Positions 45,862-50,860 of a DNA stretch of 50,860 nt are shown here, piece by piece. A program made the position numbers and the translations under genes. The DNA lies in the NCBI GenBank assembly GCA_025994075.1, contig JAMQGV010000006.1:1-50860 (forward strand), written 5' to 3'. The stretch comes from Vicinamibacteria bacterium (GTDB lineage: Bacteria; Acidobacteriota; Vicinamibacteria; Fen-336). Under the pieces are notes generated by a model. The model had not been told where the DNA came from. It saw only the letters and a list, made by a program, of their open reading frames with translations, and did not search any database. The stretch's first letter is position 1. Every line of letters begins with the position of its first letter.

Positions 45862-46713
45862 TCAGCCAGCCGAGCCCCGCTCCTGAAGTTCCTTCAAGGT
45901 CCGATCGGATGCATCCCTCCACTCGGTCCGGCCGTTGGCCGAGCGGCCGAGCAGGACGCCGGCAGCCGAGGAGGGGGAGCCGAACGTGTAGTCCTGGGCC
46001 AGGCGCCAGGTCTCGCCGGCGTCGACCAGGACGCCCTGCTGGACCAGGGTGCGCCGCAGGTCCGAGAGGAAGGCCTGGATCGACGGCACCTCGGACTTCA
46101 CGACCCCAGCGCCCTCGCGGACGACGAAGCCGGCCGCGCTCTCGTAACCCTGGGCCTCGATCCCCTTGGACCGCAGGTACAGCGTGCGCACTCCGGCCGC
46201 CGCCCGCGGCTTCTCGAAGAAGTCGACGCCGACGACTGGCAGGCACAGCAGCATGTTGTCGAGGAAACCCTCGACGTCGGCGACGTCGGCCGGGCTCAGG
46301 CTCGGCGGCTGCGGCTGGTTGCCGTTGTCGAGCTCGCAGCGCCGCGCTTCCGCGGCCAGCTTGACGAGCCGGGCCTCGAGGTACTGGACGTGGGCCTTGT
46401 TCAGCGACTGGTCCTTGCTGACGAAGACCGCGGCATGAGTCCAGAAATCCTTCTTCTGCGCATGGCTCTCCAGCCGCTGCAGCACGCCGTCCCCCTCGCC
46501 GACGTAGACCCTCTGAAACGTCCCCGCGTCACTGGGCCCCCAGAGGATGTAGACCCCGGCCCGCGCGAAGTCCTGCACTCCCTTCACGTCCGCGAGCGCC
46601 GCCCGCGGAAACACCAGCCCCTGCCCGGTCCAGTTCGACTTCTCGACGATCCGCAGCCCCTCCGGCTCCCCGGTGGGCAGGAAGATCCGGACCGAGAACC
46701 CGGGATGCCCCAT
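45862..46713 (-). CDS. GIY-YIG nuclease-family protein with DUF4357-like tail
   Basis: The 283-residue protein has a GIY-YIG-like fold (AGVYILWGP, then RVYVGEGDGVLQRLESH) at about residues 50-120 and a C-terminal region (FGSPSSAAGVLLGRSANG, then W and TLKELQERG) typical of DUF4357. The catalytic role is uncertain because the family also includes non-cutting members. ATG 46713 overlaps the hsdS stop (TGATG); a GTG at 46716 is also possible. Such genes are frequent passengers of type I systems, but their role is unknown. Confidence 0.8.
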   Translation of the reverse strand: MGHPGFSVRIFLPTGEPEGLRIVEKSNWTGQGLVFPRAALADVKGVQDFARAGVYILWGPSDAGTFQRVYVGEGDGVLQRLESHAQKKDFWTHAAVFVSKDQSLNKAHVQYLEARLVKLAAEARRCELDNGNQPQPPSLSPADVADVEGFLDNMLLCLPVVGVDFFEKPRAAAGVRTLYLRSKGIEAQGYESAAGFVVREGAGVVKSEVPSIQAFLSDLRRTLVQQGVLVDAGETWRLAQDYTFGSPSSAAGVLLGRSANGRTEWRDASDRTLKELQERGSAG

Positions 46714-48047
46714 CACAGCACCTCACCGACGAACCTCTCAGCCTGCGGCACCCGCACCTCGCCGGAGATGAGCTTGGGAAGCAGCGTGTCGCGGAGCGCC
46801 GCCAGGGTGGCGCTCTCGCGGGCGTTGGCGACGATACGCCGATGGAGGGGGTCGGCGAGCGTCGCGAACGCATCGAGAACAGGGCTCGCTGGAGCCGACA
46901 GGGGGATGGGCCGGAAGTTCGATTTGCTGATCTCGAGGAAGGTCGAGCCGTTGGCCCGGCTGAGGATCGCCTCCTTCGCGCTCCTGGCCCAATGCAGCAG
47001 GAAAGTCGACGGCACTCCGAGCCGGGATTTCATGGCGATGAAGCCCTGATTGACGGCGACGGGCACTTCGGCGATGGCGAGGTAGCCGATCGGTGCTCGT
47101 GACGACAGAAGCACAGTCCCGACAGGCAGAAGACCCGAGCTGATCTGGCCAAGGCCGGCATCGGTGATTCGCCTCTCTGTGTGCAGGAGGACGGGCACAT
47201 CGAGTGCGGATAGGTCCTTTGGGGTGGCCCAGCAGTGGGTACCACCTTCCCAGTAGATGGCCTCGCCCGTTCTTGGGGTGCTGCCTCCCACGACCTCTAC
47301 AAGATCGCCGACCGTGCGCACTGCCCAGCCCTCGGGGATTTCGCCGAGTTCGGAGTCGACGAGGCGGGAGGGGAAGAGGTCGGCGAGGGGCTTGGGGAGG
47401 CCGGGGTCGCGGCCTTCGGCCTTGGCGCGGACGGGGTCGAAGTCCACGAACCACGACTGGAACAGCGCCCGCGCCATCGCCTCCAGCGTCTCGTTCATCC
47501 GCCGGTTCAACTCGATCTTGTCGTCCAGCGTCCCGAGGATGTGGGCGATGGTGCGCTGGTCGCGCAGCGGCGGGATTGAGAGCGTGAAGCGGGGCACATC
47601 CGCGCACCGGAGGCTGTCGAACACGGCGCCAACGTTCAGAAACTTCGCGACCTCGTCCCACCACTCGGGCCCCCGCACCAGCCAGCGGAGGAAGGATGGA
47701 TCGACCTTCGTTCCGTCGGCACGAAGGATGACGAGATTCTGGCCAAGCGCGAAGTCCAGTCCTGGTGGGACGTGAGCGGTTTCGCCCGGGTTGCAGCGCC
47801 GGGAGAGGACCACATCGTGGGTCGCAGGTCTTGCCTTGCGTGTCCATTCGGCGAAGTGCTCGGGCTTGATGCGTCGGGCTTCCGACACATCGATCCGTCC
47901 CCCGCGCAGTTGCGGAATCGCCACGTACGGGTAGCCGGCATCCGAGGCCGGTGGCGTGCGGTGATCACAATCGATCAACTTGACGCCCGCTTCGGCCAGG
48001 GAAAGAGCCTGCCATGTGTCCCGAGAGCCCGAGCCTCGAGCCATCAT
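46713..48047 (-). CDS. hsdS: Type I restriction specificity subunit HsdS
   Basis: The 444-residue protein has two target-recognition domains and two conserved helical repeats. The first central repeat contains IPPLRDQRTIAHILGTLDDKIELNRRMNETLE; the second, ending ANARESATLAALRDTLLPKLISGEVRV, closes the protein. Position and length are normal. The recognition sequence cannot be read from the sequence. It starts at tandem ATGs (48047 and 48044) overlapping the ORF6N stop. Confidence 0.94.
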   Translation of the reverse strand: MMARGSGSRDTWQALSLAEAGVKLIDCDHRTPPASDAGYPYVAIPQLRGGRIDVSEARRIKPEHFAEWTRKARPATHDVVLSRRCNPGETAHVPPGLDFALGQNLVILRADGTKVDPSFLRWLVRGPEWWDEVAKFLNVGAVFDSLRCADVPRFTLSIPPLRDQRTIAHILGTLDDKIELNRRMNETLEAMARALFQSWFVDFDPVRAKAEGRDPGLPKPLADLFPSRLVDSELGEIPEGWAVRTVGDLVEVVGGSTPRTGEAIYWEGGTHCWATPKDLSALDVPVLLHTERRITDAGLGQISSGLLPVGTVLLSSRAPIGYLAIAEVPVAVNQGFIAMKSRLGVPSTFLLHWARSAKEAILSRANGSTFLEISKSNFRPIPLSAPASPVLDAFATLADPLHRRIVANARESATLAALRDTLLPKLISGEVRVPQAERFVGEVL

Positions 48048-48563
48048 TCGTCCCCGCTCGGCGGACGCTGGAACCCGATTCGGCGGCGGGGCAGGGCGGG
48101 GGGCGTCATCAGTCCGCGGATGGCCTGGAACACGACCTTGAACTGCGAGTCGTACTTCCGCTCCAGGTCGTCGAGGCGACGCCCGAGATCCGCGTGGGTC
48201 AGTGCGAGTTCGCGGAGCTGCACGAAGGCGCGGACGACCTGAATGCTCGCTTCGATCGCGATGCGGCTCCTGAGGACGTTGGCGATCATGACGGCGCCGT
48301 GCTCGGTGAAGGCGCGTGGCCGCGTCCTTCGGCCACCCCGGCCCTTCTTTGAGGTCGCAAACTGCGACTTCAAACCAGCCGCCTCCTCGGCGGTCAGGAC
48401 GAACATGAAGTCCTCCGGGAATCGGTCCCGGTTGCGGGTGACCTGCTCGTTGAGCCGCTTCGTCGTGACACCGTAGAGCGCCGCGAGATCGGCATCGAGC
48501 ATCACGCGATGACCTCGAATGTCGTGGATCGCGGTCGCGATTCGCGCAGGAGGTGGGGTCGAC

Positions 48564-48574
<11 letters not shown>
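48044..48574 (-). CDS. ORF6N-domain protein
   Basis: The 176-residue protein matches ORF6[19 protein letters not shown], then [34 protein letters not shown] and [15 protein letters not shown]. The domain is common in phage and mobile-element DNA-associated proteins and is thought to bind DNA. It overlaps hsdM by 11 bases at its start and hsdS by 4 at its end, so it is a built-in member of the operon. Confidence 0.9.
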
Positions 48575-50147
<1,573 letters not shown>

Positions 50148-50199
50148 GGGAAGCCCGATCTTGCCGCCCAACGGCCGGGCTCGCAAGAGTTGGGACCGG

Positions 50200-50559
50200 T
50201 CACCGCGAGTGCCTTCTCCACAGGCCCGTCGTGGTCTGGACGACCCGGACCAGGATTTGCCGAGCCTGGGCCACCCGCATCGTCCTGCGCGAGTTCACGG
50301 CCAGCAGGTCCAGGATCGCCACGCACTCCAGCGCCGAGCCCCGCGCCATCGCGAAGAAACGCGCCTGATCCCTCCGAGACGTCCGCCCGACGCCTTCCGC
50401 CAGGCAGAGCACGATCGAGGACGACGCCCGCCGAAGCTGATCGCCGAGACCGGAACCGTGCGGAGCCAGCCCGTCCGCAAGCTGGAAGAACTGTCGGGCC
50501 AGCCGATAAGCGTCGAGCTGATCGAGCTGGGTCGTCACCGAGTTCGTGCTGTGCGCCAT
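50200..50559 (-). CDS. S23/IVP-type four-helix-bundle protein
   Basis: The 119-residue protein matches the 23S rRNA intervening-sequence (S23) protein family: [14 protein letters not shown], then [19 protein letters not shown], then [20 protein letters not shown]. Members form four-helix bundles; the Avd protein of diversity-generating retroelements is related. It is not inside a 23S rRNA gene here. ATG 50559 has a perfect AGGAGGTGA seven bases upstream, but this site is buried in a hairpin. It lies just upstream of hsdM on the same strand and could be its first operon partner. The function is unknown. Confidence 0.85.
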   Translation of the reverse strand: MAHSTNSVTTQLDQLDAYRLARQFFQLADGLAPHGSGLGDQLRRASSSIVLCLAEGVGRTSRRDQARFFAMARGSALECVAILDLLAVNSRRTMRVAQARQILVRVVQTTTGLWRRHSR

Positions 50560-50560
50560 C

Positions 50561-50643
50561 GCGTCACCTCCTCGGCGGGGCTGCTGGCCCCGCCTTCGCG
50601 AAAGGAGGCGGGGCCGGCAGCCTCACTCGCGAGGAGGTGACGC
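50561..50643 (-). promoter_or_regulatory. Leader hairpin that hides the ribosome binding site of the S23 gene
   Basis: In the transcript of the S23 gene, GCGTCACCTCCTCG (50643-50630) pairs perfectly over 14 bases with CGAGGAGGTGACGC (50574-50561). The second arm holds the Shine-Dalgarno AGGAGGTGA, and the first arm contains TCACCTCCT, the same sequence as the 16S anti-Shine-Dalgarno. Inside, GGCTGC-C-GGCCCCGCCT pairs with AGGCGGGGCC-A-GCAGCC (16 pairs, one mismatch) around a ten-base loop. Translation should be off unless the hairpin is opened. Confidence 0.8.
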
Positions 50644-50655
50644 GCCGCAGCCGCG

Positions 50656-50860
50656 TTCGAGGACGACCGGGCACGGGTCGTGACAGCGCGAACCGTGGCC
50701 CGTCGCGCTGGCGCGAGCCGTGCGGGACCACCGCGAACGACCGCAGGGGCTCGCGGTCGTTTTCGAACCAAACGGAGCGCCGGGAACCCGACGCTCCGCT
50801 GTTCGAGCCGGCGGTCCGTCGGGCAGGTAGCGGACCGTTGGTTCGAACCGGCGCAGCGTC
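50656..50860. repeat. Hairpin array with a 40-base period and TTCGAACC boxes
   Basis: No gene is seen in the last 300 bases. TTCGAACC, TTCGAGCC and TTCGAACC begin at 50762, 50802 and 50842, exactly 40 apart. Ten or eleven bases after each box a seven-base stem begins: CGGAGCG/CGCTCCG (50773-50779 with 50792-50798), CGGTCCG/CGGACCG (50812-50818 with 50831-50837), and CGCAGCG (50852-50858), whose partner would fall outside the window. Both full loops are 12 bases. Further hairpins lie upstream: ACGACC/GGTCGT (50663-50668 with 50676-50681), CAGCGCGA/TCGCGCTG (50684-50691 with 50703-50710) and AACGACCGC/GCGGTCGTT (50736-50744 with 50753-50761). Confidence 0.7.

Noticed and set aside
50736..50763. 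Hairpin followed by TTTT read as a plus-strand terminator
   Set aside because: No plus-strand gene lies upstream of it, and it is one of a row of similar hairpins.
50656..50860. Possible CRISPR array
   Set aside because: Only the eight-base box is shared between units; the rest differs and forms hairpins, and no cas gene is present.
50836..50860. GTTCGAACC resembling a tRNA T-loop
   Set aside because: The flanking bases do not form a five-base T-stem and no acceptor, D or anticodon arms fit; the motif recurs every 40 bases.
50656..50860. Integron attC site
   Set aside because: Units are too short, and the boxes do not match the GTTRRRY/RYYYAAC core sites.

Overview
The window comes from a very GC-rich, densely packed bacterial chromosome: most neighbouring genes overlap by 1-4 bases or lie a few bases apart, and GTG and TTG starts are common. 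The genes fit a Gram-negative bacterium (an outer-membrane barrel, many c-type cytochromes, DevBCA-type export, a Ser/Thr kinase, large secreted BNR-repeat proteins). Acidobacteriota or a similar deep-branching phylum is my best guess, by inference only. I saw no rRNA or tRNA gene.

Region 1 (1-5830, minus strand): ileS, lspA, lgt, an RluA/RluD pseudouridine synthase, a NUDIX hydrolase and the start of a TerC-family gene form one tightly coupled operon. Region 2 (5914-8953, plus strand) holds a small Cys-rich lipoprotein, a MOP-type flippase and a cobalamin/radical-SAM-like protein that has lost its iron-sulfur cysteines. Region 3 (8967-19533, minus strand) runs mutY, HIT protein, Ser/Thr kinase with a pilin-like tail, GAF protein, pabB, secreted BNR protein, amidohydrolase and FAD oxidoreductase.

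Region 4 (19545-33686) is a redox block. On the minus strand a 16-30-stranded type outer-membrane barrel is followed by a ten-haem cytochrome fused to an LVIVD propeller. Divergent from it run a tandem HbpS/GlcG protein, a tetrahaem cytochrome, a cyclic-nucleotide-sensor/ferredoxin fusion, a five-helix cytochrome b with two HX13H pairs, a membrane-anchored decahaem cytochrome and a triple-FHA protein. Together these could carry electrons between the cytoplasm and the cell surface under ligand and phosphorylation control; that is inference from gene content. Region 5 (33688-40652) has prmC, a DevBCA exporter whose ATPase carries a GAF domain, a GGDEF/EAL protein and elbB.

Region 6 (40660-50860) is a defence/accessory island: a type I restriction-modification system (hsdM, hsdS, hsdR) interleaved with an ORF6N gene, a GIY-YIG nuclease, an antisense HTH-DUF433/PIN-like pair and a 5'-3' exonuclease. 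At its right edge an S23-type four-helix-bundle gene is preceded by a hairpin that fully hides its ribosome binding site, and beyond that by a series of hairpins with a 40-base period and compensating stem sequences. This leader/array is the most novel-looking structure in the window. A second general observation is that five downstream genes begin in a frame where a CTG overlaps the upstream stop codon (CTGA); for pabB and the amidohydrolase no ATG, GTG or TTG can give a full-length protein, so CTG may be a working start codon here.
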